From the NCBI GenBank assembly GCA_046758845.1, contig JBHIBA010000003.1, forward strand, positions 1-55,418: a DNA stretch of 55,418 nt, in the 5' to 3' direction. Of this stretch, positions 25,861 to 35,504 are shown piece after piece. Every line of letters starts with the position of its first letter. Position 1 is the stretch's first letter. The position numbers and the translations under genes are program-made. The DNA comes from JBHIBA01 sp046758845. Its GTDB lineage: Bacteria > UBA8248 > JACPRG01 > G963555815. The notes under the pieces are model-generated. The model worked only from the letters and a program-made list of their open reading frames with translations. It had not been told where the DNA came from and made no database searches.

Positions 25861-27351
25861 GTGTGGGAGCGTATTGGTACGGACTTTGCACCACTGGGAG
25901 GTGCGAATCTTTTGGCAACGGTGAAGGTCAGGGGTACAGGAAGTGCCAAGCGGGCCGCAGAAGTGACGCGCACGTTGAATTGCTCCAAGACTCTCGTCAT
26001 CGATGACGAAGAAAACACGCGGTACTTCCTGAGTCACCAGCTGAACGCCGAGGGCTACTCGGTCAAATGCGCTGCGAATGGGCAAGAGGGCCTTGACCGT
26101 TTGGCCGAGGAGAACTTTGACATTATTCTTTGCGATGTCCGGATGCCGTCCCTCAGCGGGTTCGACGTGCTCAAAGAGGCAAAGTTCCGAAACCCCGATT
26201 CCACGGTCATCCTTATGACGGCGTTCGGCAGCATTCGATCGGCCGTCGACGCCATTCAGAGCGGAGCATTCGATTATATTACCAAGCCTTTCAGGATTGA
26301 CGAACTCCTGAGAACCCTCCGGCGGGCGGAGGAGCACGCTGCACTTAGGCGAGAAATCCGTCTTCTGCGCGACACGCTCGGTGAAAAGTACAGCTTCCAC
26401 AACATCATCGGCAAAACCAAGGCCATGAAAGAAATCTTCACCTTGGTGAAGAAGGTTGCCGAGACCAACCTTCCTGTCCTCATTCTAGGAGAAACGGGTA
26501 CCGGAAAAGAACTCCTGGCAAAGGCGATGCATTTTCAGAGTCCACGGTGCAATCATCGCTTCGTGGCAATCAACTGCGGTGCCCTCCCTGAGGGACTGCA
26601 GGAGAGCGAGCTGTTCGGACACGTCAAGGGGGCGTTCACTGACGCGAGGACTGACAAGCCGGGGCTCTTTGAGCTGGCCCACCGCGGGACATTGTTTTTG
26701 GATGAAATCGGGGAACTCGCTCCAAATCTCCAAGTCAAGCTCCTCCGCGTGCTTGAAGACGGTGAGGTCCGCCGGGTAGGGGGAACCGAGGTTACTAATG
26801 TCGATGTCCGCGTGCTCGCCGCGAGCAACCTCGATCTGGAAGAAGAAATGGAGGGAGGGCACTTTCGCCAGGATCTCTTTTTCCGGCTGAACGTTGTCCC
26901 CATCCGGATCCCACCCCTTCGGGAGCGACGTGAAGACATCCCCTTGCTGGCCAATCACTTTCTTCGAGAGTTTTCAGCAGAAACCGGTCGGCCATCCAAG
27001 GTGTTGACGCCCAAAGCTCTCAAGGCGCTCCTTTCCTACGACTGGCCCGGCAACGTTCGTGAACTCAAGAACGTCCTCGAACGAGCTTCCCTCTCTGCCG
27101 ACTCAGATACCATTGAAAAGGATCACTTGGCAGCAATCCTGGGAAGCCACACCAGGGAGATCAAGGTGACCATCCCTGGCTCCTCTCTCCCGATGTCGCA
27201 GGTGGTCCGAGGTCTCGTTCGCGATGTTGAGAGGGAGCTAATACTGCGGGCCTTGACCGAGGAGGGAGGCAACCGAACCCGGGCCGCCGGCCGGCTCGGT
27301 ATCAGTCACCGCTCCCTTCTGTACAAGGTCAAAGAGTATGGCCTGGTTTGA
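25861..27351 (+). CDS. sigma-54-dependent response regulator (pair 2)
   Basis: 496 residues if the GTG at 25861 is used. A GTG near 25963 would give a more compact N-terminus, so the start is uncertain. The receiver has TLVIDDEE, the phosphoacceptor Asp in ILCDVRMPS and the Lys in TKPFR. The AAA+ domain has GETGTGKE, the GAFTDA loop and LFLDEIGEL. A C-terminal Fis-type HTH reads GGNRTRAAGRLGIS. A sigma-54 promoter follows 130 bases downstream and a second, near-identical one drives the 42-kb operon. Both are probable targets. Confidence 0.94.
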   Translation: MWERIGTDFAPLGGANLLATVKVRGTGSAKRAAEVTRTLNCSKTLVIDDEENTRYFLSHQLNAEGYSVKCAANGQEGLDRLAEENFDIILCDVRMPSLSGFDVLKEAKFRNPDSTVILMTAFGSIRSAVDAIQSGAFDYITKPFRIDELLRTLRRAEEHAALRREIRLLRDTLGEKYSFHNIIGKTKAMKEIFTLVKKVAETNLPVLILGETGTGKELLAKAMHFQSPRCNHRFVAINCGALPEGLQESELFGHVKGAFTDARTDKPGLFELAHRGTLFLDEIGELAPNLQVKLLRVLEDGEVRRVGGTEVTNVDVRVLAASNLDLEEEMEGGHFRQDLFFRLNVVPIRIPPLRERREDIPLLANHFLREFSAETGRPSKVLTPKALKALLSYDWPGNVRELKNVLERASLSADSDTIEKDHLAAILGSHTREIKVTIPGSSLPMSQVVRGLVRDVERELILRALTEEGGNRTRAAGRLGISHRSLLYKVKEYGLV

Positions 27352-27484
27352 GGAATATGGCTTGGTCTTTGATGGGGAATTCCTTCTGGTTCCTCTGATC
27401 CTCACACGGTTGATGCTCTCCTGATTTAACTCTTTGAATCCTGGCGCAATCTGCCGCCTCCGAATTCTTGTGCTTTTCCGCATT

Positions 27485-27499
27485 TGGCACCGGATTTGC
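27485..27499 (+). promoter_or_regulatory. sigma-54 (-24/-12) promoter of cytochrome operon A
   Basis: TGGCAC-CGGAT-TTGC has exact consensus spacing. The 19 bases around it are identical to those at 42418-42436, and TTGTGCTTTT is conserved shortly upstream in both. It lies between the sigma-54 activator gene and the first multihaem cytochrome gene. Confidence 0.85.
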
Positions 27500-27813
27500 C
27501 CTTTTCCTCAGTGAAGGGGTAAACCCATCGGGTCGTAGAGCGCTCAGGTTTGTCTCCTCTCTTCCGGGGAGTGCCCGTAGGAGCCGAATCCTTGAGAAGA
27601 AAAGCCAATAATATCAACGAGGTTCGTGAATCCCCCCCGGCGCGCGTATTTGGGACGCAATCCATTGCAACGGGCGAGTTGGCGGTGCCCCCAGACGCCG
27701 GTATGCAGGCCTTTGCGTACCTCGCTTCCCGACACAAAAAGAGCGGAATCTCCTCAGACAACCCGTTGTGCCCAGGAGCCGATGCAAATTCGTCATGCAA
27801 GTCCTTTCATAGC
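27500..27813 (+). promoter_or_regulatory. conserved leader of operon A
   Basis: About 300 bases between the promoter and the likely cytochrome start resemble the region after the promoter at 42422. Conserved blocks include AAAAGCCAATAA and a GTATGC-N8-GC(A/G)TAC hairpin. Over the roughly 120 bases around them no indels are needed, and the open frame continues through. It is either an RNA leader or a translated N-terminal extension; I cannot decide from two copies. Confidence 0.5.
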
Positions 27814-29769
27814 ATGGCGCTGGCCATGAATTGCGGTCGGGGCTGGGCTTCACTCAGGAGTCCGGGTGGCCGGACCGCACTTTGCCGTTGTGTTTCCGGC
27901 GGCCAATGGTCCGCTGGCTGGAAGTCTAGAGGGAAGATCGGGCTGGTGCTCTTCGCCTTTTTCTGTGGGGCGTTGTCGGCGTTCGGCCTGCCCGCTGCCC
28001 ATGGGCGGCAGCCCTCACCGGGTGCAGCCCTCTACGCAAAAGAGTGCGCCATTTGCCATGGAATCGAGGGAAAGGGAGACGGTCTGGCCGCTCAACACCT
28101 CGACCCCCGGCCGCGGGACTTCACCTCAGGCCTGTTCAAGTTTCGGACAACAGCCACGGGGGAGCTTCCTGCCGATGAGGACCTCTTTCGGACCATCTCC
28201 GAGGGCATTCCGGGGACTTCCATGCCAGCATTCGGTGTGGGGGCCCATCGACTAACCGAGGGGCAGATCCGATCGCTCGTCTCCCGGGTCAAAGAGTTCT
28301 CCCCAGATTTCCAGGATGAGGATCTGAGGCCCGAGAAGATGCCCATGCCCGGCAAGCCACCTCCACGGACGCCGACCCTGCTCCGGACGGGCCGAGAACT
28401 CTACCAGCAGGCGGCCAAGGGAGGCTGCGTGGTCTGTCATGGCGCATCAGGGCGCGGGGACGGGAAAGAAGCCGGAACGCACAAGGACGACTGGGGCGAT
28501 CCTATCCTCCCGGCAAACATCACTCGTGCCTGGCGGTTCAAGCGCGGGGCTTCGGTCCGAGACATCTTCTGGACGTTGTCCACGGGCTTGAATGGGACCC
28601 CTATGCCCGGCTACACAGACTCCCTCTCGGAGACGCAACGTTGGGCCTTGGCCTATTACACACACTCATTACTGGACCAGACGGTGTCCGAGAAGGGGCC
28701 GGTTGGTTCCTGGTTCTTGAAGGGAAAAGTTCCTACAGAGCCTGACGACCCCAGGTGGCAAATGGCCCGGCCCATTGAGATCCCTCTCTTCGGCCAGGTC
28801 ATTGTTAAGCCCCGGTGGCCCAAACCGGCCATTGATTCCGTTCGCGTCCGCTCCCTCCACAATGGGCGGACCATCGCATTCCTGTTGGAGTGGGATGACC
28901 GGACCCGGAGCGGCAGCAAGAAGGGCTCAGAGGCGCTCCCCGACCGGGTGGCGATCCTGTTCCCCGTCCGAGCCCTCCACCGCGAGTGGCCACATTTCCT
29001 CTGGGGTCAGAGAGGTCGGGAGGAGAACATCTGGCAGTGGAGCGCGGGTTCCTCGCAGGTTCTCGAACTCAACGCCTCCGGACCTCAACGCCTTCGCCGC
29101 CAGTCCAGTTCCGGTCAAGAAGTCCAAGGACGCGCCTCTTACATGGACGGACGATGGCGCGTCGTCCTCCGGCGCCATCTGATCACGAACGACCGCGAAC
29201 ACGACGCCCAGGTTCCCCAGGGTCGATCCATTCCCTTCGCCCTCATGGCCTGGGACGGGAGCCGGGGCGAGGAGGGATTGCGGGGGGCTATCTCCTCCTG
29301 GCATCTCTTGCAAGTGGACAGCTCAAAGGGCCCGCATCTCAAAGAAGAGAAGAACTCGGTCGCCGCCACACGGGTTGTCCATCCATTCCTTCCATCGAAA
29401 TACGTGGGTCTGGAAAATCCCTTTCGGCGTGATCGTTCCGCCCGATCCCGTTACTTGAAGGAGGGGGAGGCCATTTACGCGGCAAACTGCATTTTCTGTC
29501 ATGGAGACGGCTTGGACGGAAGGGGACACTTCGCCCGTGCCCTGACCCTCCCTCCGGCCGACCTGACCTCCCCCGAGTCCCTGGCTTCCTTGCACGAATC
29601 CTACGCATTCTGGCGAGTGCGCGAAGGGTGGGCGGCTCTGCCGCCTGAGTCGAAACCCTGGCTCTCCGCCATGCCCCGCTGGAAGGAAATCTTGACGGAA
29701 GAGGAAACCTGGAAGGTTCTCCTCTACCTCTACGACCGGATTGGCGTAAGGCCGCACCCCTGGTATTGA
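27814..29769 (+). CDS. triple c-haem cytochrome with ethylbenzene-dehydrogenase-like haem domain
   Basis: 651 residues from the ATG at 27814. The open frame reaches back to 27550 and no start has a good ribosome site. After a signal segment (GLVLFAFFCGALSAFGLPA) come c-haem sites CAICH (about residue 78) and CVVCH (about 205), an EB_dh-type haem domain with EWDDRTRSG and NIWQWSAG, and a third CIFCH near residue 559. It is a periplasmic electron carrier. It resembles the protein encoded at 32812-34539 over its first two haem domains and EB_dh part, but adds a C-terminal haem domain in place of a membrane anchor. It is the first gene after the sigma-54 promoter. Confidence 0.85.
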   Translation: MALAMNCGRGWASLRSPGGRTALCRCVSGGQWSAGWKSRGKIGLVLFAFFCGALSAFGLPAAHGRQPSPGAALYAKECAICHGIEGKGDGLAAQHLDPRPRDFTSGLFKFRTTATGELPADEDLFRTISEGIPGTSMPAFGVGAHRLTEGQIRSLVSRVKEFSPDFQDEDLRPEKMPMPGKPPPRTPTLLRTGRELYQQAAKGGCVVCHGASGRGDGKEAGTHKDDWGDPILPANITRAWRFKRGASVRDIFWTLSTGLNGTPMPGYTDSLSETQRWALAYYTHSLLDQTVSEKGPVGSWFLKGKVPTEPDDPRWQMARPIEIPLFGQVIVKPRWPKPAIDSVRVRSLHNGRTIAFLLEWDDRTRSGSKKGSEALPDRVAILFPVRALHREWPHFLWGQRGREENIWQWSAGSSQVLELNASGPQRLRRQSSSGQEVQGRASYMDGRWRVVLRRHLITNDREHDAQVPQGRSIPFALMAWDGSRGEEGLRGAISSWHLLQVDSSKGPHLKEEKNSVAATRVVHPFLPSKYVGLENPFRRDRSARSRYLKEGEAIYAANCIFCHGDGLDGRGHFARALTLPPADLTSPESLASLHESYAFWRVREGWAALPPESKPWLSAMPRWKEILTEEETWKVLLYLYDRIGVRPHPWY

Positions 29770-29911
29770 GCGCGGCTGCTGCGGCCCATCCTGGTTCCGA
29801 CTCAAGGCAAAGCCCGCAATTGCAGACCAGAGGCTTCTTGTGGGGGGAATAGTTCAGCGGGACGTGGGAATTCTGGAACAAATTCAGGCGGCGCAGGGGA
29901 GTGAATTCGTC

Positions 29912-31951
29912 GTGCGGGAGCCGGTTTGCTCGGCTGGCCGGGGGACATGGATCCGCCCCTGCCTTTGGGTCAAGGGCCGCCTTTTCCTCCTAATCGTCCT
30001 CTCACCCCTCTTTTTTGCCATCCCGGCTCTGGCCCAGACGGCGGCCGCCAGACCCGTTGACTACCGGTCTTTCTTTGGCCTGGACTCCCGGACGGCAATC
30101 TGGATGATTGCCGAGATCCACCTCATGTTCGGGGCCTTCGTCCTGGGCGTTCCCATCTTCGCCCTCATCGTCGAGATCATCGGTGCCAAAACCAAGGACC
30201 ATCGCTACGACAACCTGGCCCGCGAGTTCGTCAAGCTGCTGGTGGCGGCCTTCTCCACGACGGCCTCTCTGGGGGGGCTCCTGGTCTTCGCCCTTTTCGG
30301 CCTCTATCCCAAGTTTATGGGCTTCATGACCGGTATCTTCGGGCCCACCATGTACGTTTATGGGTTTCTCTTCTTCGTCGAGGCCTTCAGCCTTTACCTC
30401 TACTACTACTCCTGGGACCGACTGGCGGATCGCAAGGCCCTCCACATCGGCCTGGGTGTGCTGCTGAACCTCTCGGGCATCCTCATCATGATGATCGCCA
30501 ACTCGTGGGCGACCTACATGATGAGCCCAACGGGCATTGACGAGAAGACCGGTCAGTTCATTGGCACGCTCTGGCAGGCGGTCGATAACCCCTTGTGGAA
30601 CCCCGTCAACATCCACCGCTTCATCGCCAACGTGGCGTTCGGGGGTTTCATCGCGGGGGCATACGCGGCCATCAAGTTCTTGGGGGCCAGGTCCGCGGAT
30701 GAGCAGGCCCACTACGACTGGATGGGGTACATCGGCAACTTCGTCGGGATCGCGGCCCTGATCCCTCTGCCCTTTGCCGGCTACTATCTGGGGCGGGAGG
30801 TCTATAGCGCCAGTCCCGTCATGGGGAACAACATGATGGGAGGGGCCTTTTCCTGGACCTTCATCATCCAGGCGCTGCTCATCGGCATGCTGTTCATCGG
30901 CGCCAATTTCTATCTCTGGAACGGCATGGAGCGGATCCCCGGGGCCGAGCGCTACACGCCCTACATCAAGTGGCTGAACCTCGCCCTCATCCTTTCCTTC
31001 GTCGTATGGCTCACCCCTCACAATCTCCCCCTCTCCTCGCAGGAGCAGATCCTGATGGGGGGCCAGTACCACCCCGTGCTGAAGTACCTGGGTCTGATGC
31101 CGGCTAAGAACGCGGTGGTGAACTTCATTATCCTCTCAACCTTATTCTCCTTCCTCCTGTACCGGCGGGGGAACAAGGGCAAGACCCTCCCCATCAGCGC
31201 ACAGGGGAGGACCACGAGGATCGTCCTCGCCGCGGCTTCGGTCGTCTGCATCCTCATCCTTTATTGGTACGCCGACTTCCTCTTTCGCCTGGAGGCGAAA
31301 GAGATGGACCTGCCGGCCGAGCGGGCCTCCATTTTCCGCTTCACGGCCTGGCTGCTGGTCATCGAGATGGTCGGCGTTCTCATCGCGGCCGGCTTGACCT
31401 TCTGGGACCGGGGAGTCCCGGCCCAGTTTTTCTACCTCCTCCTGACGGCCGTCCTCGTCACGGGCGTCCTGGGCGTCTATGGGTTCGTCGTCCTCGAGAA
31501 GGCGAACCCCTTCCTTCGGAACATCGCCGTCGTTCAGGTCCTGATGGTCCTGACGGCCCTCATCCTCGGCACGACCATCGACGTCTGCGTCTTCCGCAAT
31601 GCCGAGGAGATCGGGCAGATTGCGTGGGGGAAGGTCCCCGCACGGGCCCAGTACACGCTCGTGCTCCTGTGCGTCTCCATCGTCATGCTCATGGGGCTCA
31701 TGGGCTTCATCCGCTCGGGCCTGCGGGAGGACTGGCACATCTATGGTGCGATGCGGGATACCTCGGCCGGCGCCTTCACCCCGACAATGGCCTACATGTC
31801 CTGGGTGGTCGGGGCCATCACGATCGTCTTCCTCGGCCTTGTGGCCTTCGTGTTCTGGCTGGCGAGCCTGGGCGAAGCGAAGCCGGGAACCGGGCATCGG
31901 GAGATGAGTCCGGCGGGCGTCCCGGCGGGGGCAGGGGGGGAGGTGCAATGA
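29912..31951 (+). CDS. CydA-like integral membrane protein (cytochrome bd superfamily)
   Basis: About 680 residues and some 14 membrane spans. The GTG at 29912 is preceded by GGGGAG; a GTG at 29840 is an alternative. A signal-like segment ends in PALAQ. The body matches subunit I of cytochrome bd oxidases in order: IHLMFGAFVLG where the first haem His lies, FFVEAFSLYLYYYSWDRL, IANSWATYMM and NIHRFIANVAFGGFIAG. Marks of quinol oxidases are missing: there is no quinol loop and no GRQPW motif, and the E99-equivalent appears to be Tyr. No CydB partner exists; the neighbour is a membrane cytochrome c overlapping by ATGA. A cytochrome-c-linked member of the divergent bd families is likely, function unproven. 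Confidence 0.8.
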   Translation: MREPVCSAGRGTWIRPCLWVKGRLFLLIVLSPLFFAIPALAQTAAARPVDYRSFFGLDSRTAIWMIAEIHLMFGAFVLGVPIFALIVEIIGAKTKDHRYDNLAREFVKLLVAAFSTTASLGGLLVFALFGLYPKFMGFMTGIFGPTMYVYGFLFFVEAFSLYLYYYSWDRLADRKALHIGLGVLLNLSGILIMMIANSWATYMMSPTGIDEKTGQFIGTLWQAVDNPLWNPVNIHRFIANVAFGGFIAGAYAAIKFLGARSADEQAHYDWMGYIGNFVGIAALIPLPFAGYYLGREVYSASPVMGNNMMGGAFSWTFIIQALLIGMLFIGANFYLWNGMERIPGAERYTPYIKWLNLALILSFVVWLTPHNLPLSSQEQILMGGQYHPVLKYLGLMPAKNAVVNFIILSTLFSFLLYRRGNKGKTLPISAQGRTTRIVLAAASVVCILILYWYADFLFRLEAKEMDLPAERASIFRFTAWLLVIEMVGVLIAAGLTFWDRGVPAQFFYLLLTAVLVTGVLGVYGFVVLEKANPFLRNIAVVQVLMVLTALILGTTIDVCVFRNAEEIGQIAWGKVPARAQYTLVLLCVSIVMLMGLMGFIRSGLREDWHIYGAMRDTSAGAFTPTMAYMSWVVGAITIVFLGLVAFVFWLASLGEAKPGTGHREMSPAGVPAGAGGEVQ

Positions 31952-32805
31952 GACGGGACCGCCGAAGAGGGCCGATCCTGGGGGTGTTCTGGTGGTCTCT
32001 CGTGGTATTCGCGGGTACGTGGATCTTCCTGGAACACGCCTTTCCCCATCTGGCCCAGTGGATCGCCGACTCCGCCAATCCCCTTCCCATCCCCAGCGCC
32101 GCCATGGCCATGTACCTGGGCCTGACCCTTGTGGGGATAGGGGTCTATGCCTTCTCCACCGACCGCCTCATGCACCAGTTCCTGCGCCCCCCGATGCTCT
32201 TGCTCAAGGGCGAAGGCGGCTCCGCGGTCCGGTTCCTCCGATGGGCCGTCCTGGTCCTCTTCCCCCTCCTCTTTGCCTACGGTGTGTACGCCGGTATGGT
32301 TCCTTCGGCCCAAGCGCCCATCGAATCCCGCATCCAGCACCCCACGATCCCAGGCCGGTTCGAGCGGCTCCACAACCCCTTCCGCAACCCCACCGAGGGG
32401 GAGGTGAAGGCTTTTATCCAAAGAGCCCGTCTGGGGGATGTAGACCTGGAGGCGGCCCGGCGGCGGCTGGTCCAGGAGTATACCCGGGAAGGCCTCATCC
32501 TTTACCAGAAGAACTGCCGCCCCTGCCATGGGACCAAGGCCGATGGAACCGGCCCCATGGCGGAGGGCTTTCGCCTCCGGCCCGCCGACTTCACCGACTC
32601 AGGGACCATCGCCACTCTCGTGGAGGCCTACCTCTTCTGGCGCATTCAGGAAGGAGGTATCGGCCTCCCCAACGAAGCAAGCCCATGGGACTCGGCCATG
32701 CCCCGGTGGAAGGACGATCTGACGGACGATGAGATCTGGAAGATCATCCTGGCCGAGTATGACATCGCCGGGGTGGAGCCGCGCATCCCGGAGAAGACGG
32801 AGTAG
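31948..32805 (+). CDS. membrane-anchored monohaem cytochrome c
   Basis: 285 residues. The start overlaps the CydA-like stop by four bases. Hydrophobic spans lie near residues 10-28, 45-62 and 92-110, followed by a periplasmic domain with one c-haem site CRPCH and a distal Met likely in SAMPRW. The frame is open further upstream but only as a shadow of the membrane gene. It is the obvious electron-transfer partner of the CydA-like protein. Confidence 0.88.
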   Translation: MRRDRRRGPILGVFWWSLVVFAGTWIFLEHAFPHLAQWIADSANPLPIPSAAMAMYLGLTLVGIGVYAFSTDRLMHQFLRPPMLLLKGEGGSAVRFLRWAVLVLFPLLFAYGVYAGMVPSAQAPIESRIQHPTIPGRFERLHNPFRNPTEGEVKAFIQRARLGDVDLEAARRRLVQEYTREGLILYQKNCRPCHGTKADGTGPMAEGFRLRPADFTDSGTIATLVEAYLFWRIQEGGIGLPNEASPWDSAMPRWKDDLTDDEIWKIILAEYDIAGVEPRIPEKTE

Positions 32806-32811
32806 GCCGCC

Positions 32812-34539
32812 ATGGGAACCTGGATGCGGATGACCATCGGGGCAGCGGCTCTGGGAGCCCTGGGCCTCCTGGCCCCGCCGACCCAGGCTCAGCGAGGCGT
32901 GCGCCGAGACGAGGGCGTGTTTCCCTCCGGCTACGCCGACGCCGACCTGAAGAAGTCCAAGCCCAAGGTGACCCCCGAGCGGGCCGCCGAGGGGAAGAAG
33001 ATCTACACAAGTTGGTGCTCTTTCTGCCACGGCGAGGAGGGCGACGGGAAGGGGCCGGTGGCCTCCTACCTGGACCCCCGTCCCCGGGACTTCACGTCCA
33101 ACCTGTTTAAGTTCCGCACCACGACCACGGGCGAGCTGCCTACCGACGAGGATCTCTATCGAACTGTCTCCTTAGGGGTGCCGGGGACGGCCATGCCCGC
33201 TTGGGGAGAAGGGAACTTCCGCCTAAGCGCGCAGGATCGCTGGAAGGTGGTCTTCTATATCAAGACCCTGGCCGAGGACTTCGGAGACCCCGACCTCAGT
33301 CCTTACAACGCCCTCATCGACCTGCCGGCCCCTCCCCCCAAGAGGGCTGAGCTCATTGCCCGCGGGCGGGAACTCTACCAGGACAAGACCAAAGGGGGCT
33401 GCGTCAAGTGCCACGGACCCGAAGGGAGGGGAGATGGCCCCGAGGCCGGCGCCCAACAGGATGACTGGGGTTTCCGCATCCTCGCCCAGGACCTGACCAG
33501 GTCCTGGCGATACAAGAACTGGGGCTCGAGCCCCGAGCAGATCTTTCGGACCCTCTCCACGGGCATCAACGGCACGCCGATGCCCGGGTACGCCGATTCC
33601 CTTTCCGAGGAGGAGCGCTGGGCCTTGGCCTATTATGTGGACTCCCTGGTGATCCGACCCCTGACAGGGGATGTGGTCCTGCCGGTGCCACGCGCAGAGG
33701 GCGAACTTCCCACCGACCCCAAGGACCCAAGGTGGGCCAAGGCTCCGGCCCTGTACGTCCGCATGAGCGGACAGGTGGTGGTCTCTCCCCGCTGGCAGAA
33801 TCCCTCGGTGGACATGGTCCACGTCCAGGCTTTCTACAACGAGAAGGGGATCGCCCTGCGCCTGACCTGGGACGACCGGTTCAAGGATGTCACCCATGAG
33901 AAACCGGAGGGGGTCTCGGGCTGGGAATCCAAGGACTCCTATGTGAAGGTGGAGACCGTCCGGAAACTGAAGAACCTCCGGGACGCCATCGCCCTGGAGT
34001 TTCCCACGGACCTCACCGAAGGTCCCCAAAAACCGTACTTCATGCTGGGGCAGTCGGGCCGGCCGGTCAACTTGTGGGAATGGCGGGCGGACTGGAACGA
34101 GAAACCCGAAACGCACGGCGGGCGGACGGTCATCGAGGCGATCGCGCGCTCTTTCAAGAAGCCTCCTAAGCCTCTACCCAAGGCCTCCCAGAACACCAAC
34201 GGGCGGGGGGCCTGGGAGAGAGGACAATGGACGGTTGTCCTGACGCGCTCCCTCACCACCCAGGACACCCGCCGGCAGATCCAGTTCCGGACCGGCCCTT
34301 TCATCCCCTTCGCCGTCCACGCCTGGGACGGAAGCAATGGCGAGTTCGGCCTCCTGCGCTCCATCTCCTCATGGCACTACCTCAAGCTGCAGAGGAAGAC
34401 CCCGGCAAGCGTGTACGCCTACGGCCTCTTGGGAGGCCTCCTGGCCGTCCTCTTTGAGGGATGGGTGGTCCGGCGGGTGAAGCGGGTCCCCATTCCGGGC
34501 GCTGACGAGGCGAACCGGGAAGAGAGACAAGAGGCATGA
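32812..34539 (+). CDS. dihaem c-type cytochrome with EB_dh-like haem domain and membrane anchor
   Basis: 575 residues. A signal peptide ending PTQAQ is followed by c-haem sites CSFCH (about residue 69) and CVKCH (about 197), then an ethylbenzene-dehydrogenase-gamma-like domain (LRLTWDDRFKD, NLWEWRAD). A C-terminal membrane span (VYAYGLLGGLLAVLFEGWVV) holds it in the membrane. It is a close relative of the protein encoded at 27814-29769. It starts six bases after the previous stop and overlaps the next gene by ATGA. Confidence 0.9.
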   Translation: MGTWMRMTIGAAALGALGLLAPPTQAQRGVRRDEGVFPSGYADADLKKSKPKVTPERAAEGKKIYTSWCSFCHGEEGDGKGPVASYLDPRPRDFTSNLFKFRTTTTGELPTDEDLYRTVSLGVPGTAMPAWGEGNFRLSAQDRWKVVFYIKTLAEDFGDPDLSPYNALIDLPAPPPKRAELIARGRELYQDKTKGGCVKCHGPEGRGDGPEAGAQQDDWGFRILAQDLTRSWRYKNWGSSPEQIFRTLSTGINGTPMPGYADSLSEEERWALAYYVDSLVIRPLTGDVVLPVPRAEGELPTDPKDPRWAKAPALYVRMSGQVVVSPRWQNPSVDMVHVQAFYNEKGIALRLTWDDRFKDVTHEKPEGVSGWESKDSYVKVETVRKLKNLRDAIALEFPTDLTEGPQKPYFMLGQSGRPVNLWEWRADWNEKPETHGGRTVIEAIARSFKKPPKPLPKASQNTNGRGAWERGQWTVVLTRSLTTQDTRRQIQFRTGPFIPFAVHAWDGSNGEFGLLRSISSWHYLKLQRKTPASVYAYGLLGGLLAVLFEGWVVRRVKRVPIPGADEANREERQEA

Positions 34540-35459
34540 AGACCTGGCGAAACGTCATTCTTTTCACCCTCGTCCTGATCGGGTTCTTCATCTATGTGAG
34601 CACCCTCTTGACGCAGATCTCGGGCTCGACCGGCGCCAAGGCCGTGAGTGGGGAGATCACCCCCGAGGCCGGCGAGGCCCTCTTCTGGGGAAAGGGGAAG
34701 TGCTACACCTGCCACAGCATCGGGGCTCGCGGCAGCGCCGTTCGCGGCCCCAACCTGGGGGTGGCCGAGAAGTTCCCCGAGCCTGTAGCGGTCCGGGCTG
34801 CTAAGCGCAGGGCGGGGACCTCCGCCACCGGCTACATCGTCGAGTCCATTTACGACCCGAACGCCTTCGTCGTTCCGGGCTTCTCAAAGGGCCTGATGAA
34901 GCCCATCAACAGGCCCCCCATCGCCCTCTCCGACGAGGAGATCACAGCGGTCATCACCTACCTCCTTAGCCAGGGGGGCCAGGAGGTGGACGCCAACCTG
35001 GTGGGACAGATCAATAAGGACCAGCAGCCCTTCCGTGTGGCCGCCGCCCAGGAGTTGCCGGAGGCCGGGCCGACGCTCAAGATCCCCGAGGGGGACCCCG
35101 AGACGGGCTACGAGGTTTTCCAGCGGTTGGAGTGCTACGAGTGCCACAAGATCGAGAATTTCGAGTTTCCCGTTTCCGAGGAAACGGCCGGGGTGGGCCC
35201 GGATCTGACGGGGATCGGGGAGATACAGACCCGGGTATACCTGTTCGAGTCCATCCTGAGTCCCAATGCCGTCGTCGTTCAGGGGCCCGGATACACCGGG
35301 AATGATGGGAACTCGAAGATGCCCCAGTTCCACGACGTCATGACAGTGAGCCAACTGCAGGACCTCGTAGCTTTCCTCTCCGGCCTAAGGGCTGATTCCG
35401 CTTCCGCGCAGTTCGAAGAGGAAGAAGACGAGGAAGACGACGAAGACGAAAAGGAGTGA
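34536..35459 (+). CDS. membrane-anchored dihaem cytochrome c
   Basis: 307 residues. An N-terminal membrane anchor (VILFTLVLIGFFIYVST) precedes two c-haem domains with CYTCHSIG and CYECHKIE, each followed by a typical distal methionine region. The C-terminus is a run of about twenty acidic residues, which may dock a basic partner or bind cations. It probably shuttles electrons between the EB_dh cytochromes and the CydA-like complex. Confidence 0.88.
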   Translation: MKTWRNVILFTLVLIGFFIYVSTLLTQISGSTGAKAVSGEITPEAGEALFWGKGKCYTCHSIGARGSAVRGPNLGVAEKFPEPVAVRAAKRRAGTSATGYIVESIYDPNAFVVPGFSKGLMKPINRPPIALSDEEITAVITYLLSQGGQEVDANLVGQINKDQQPFRVAAAQELPEAGPTLKIPEGDPETGYEVFQRLECYECHKIENFEFPVSEETAGVGPDLTGIGEIQTRVYLFESILSPNAVVVQGPGYTGNDGNSKMPQFHDVMTVSQLQDLVAFLSGLRADSASAQFEEEEDEEDDEDEKE

Positions 35460-35504
35460 GCGGAAAGCTCCTTCCCCAACCCATTCGAGGAGGTGGAAAG
35501 GGAC

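Noticed and set aside
27500..27800. c-di-GMP-I (GEMM) riboswitch
   Set aside because: Only scattered pieces of the consensus are present and the tetraloop/receptor parts are missing. Left as an unidentified leader.
31264..31947. Upstream extension of the membrane cytochrome c
   Set aside because: It is a shadow of the CydA-like gene; the ATGA overlap at 31948 is the natural start.
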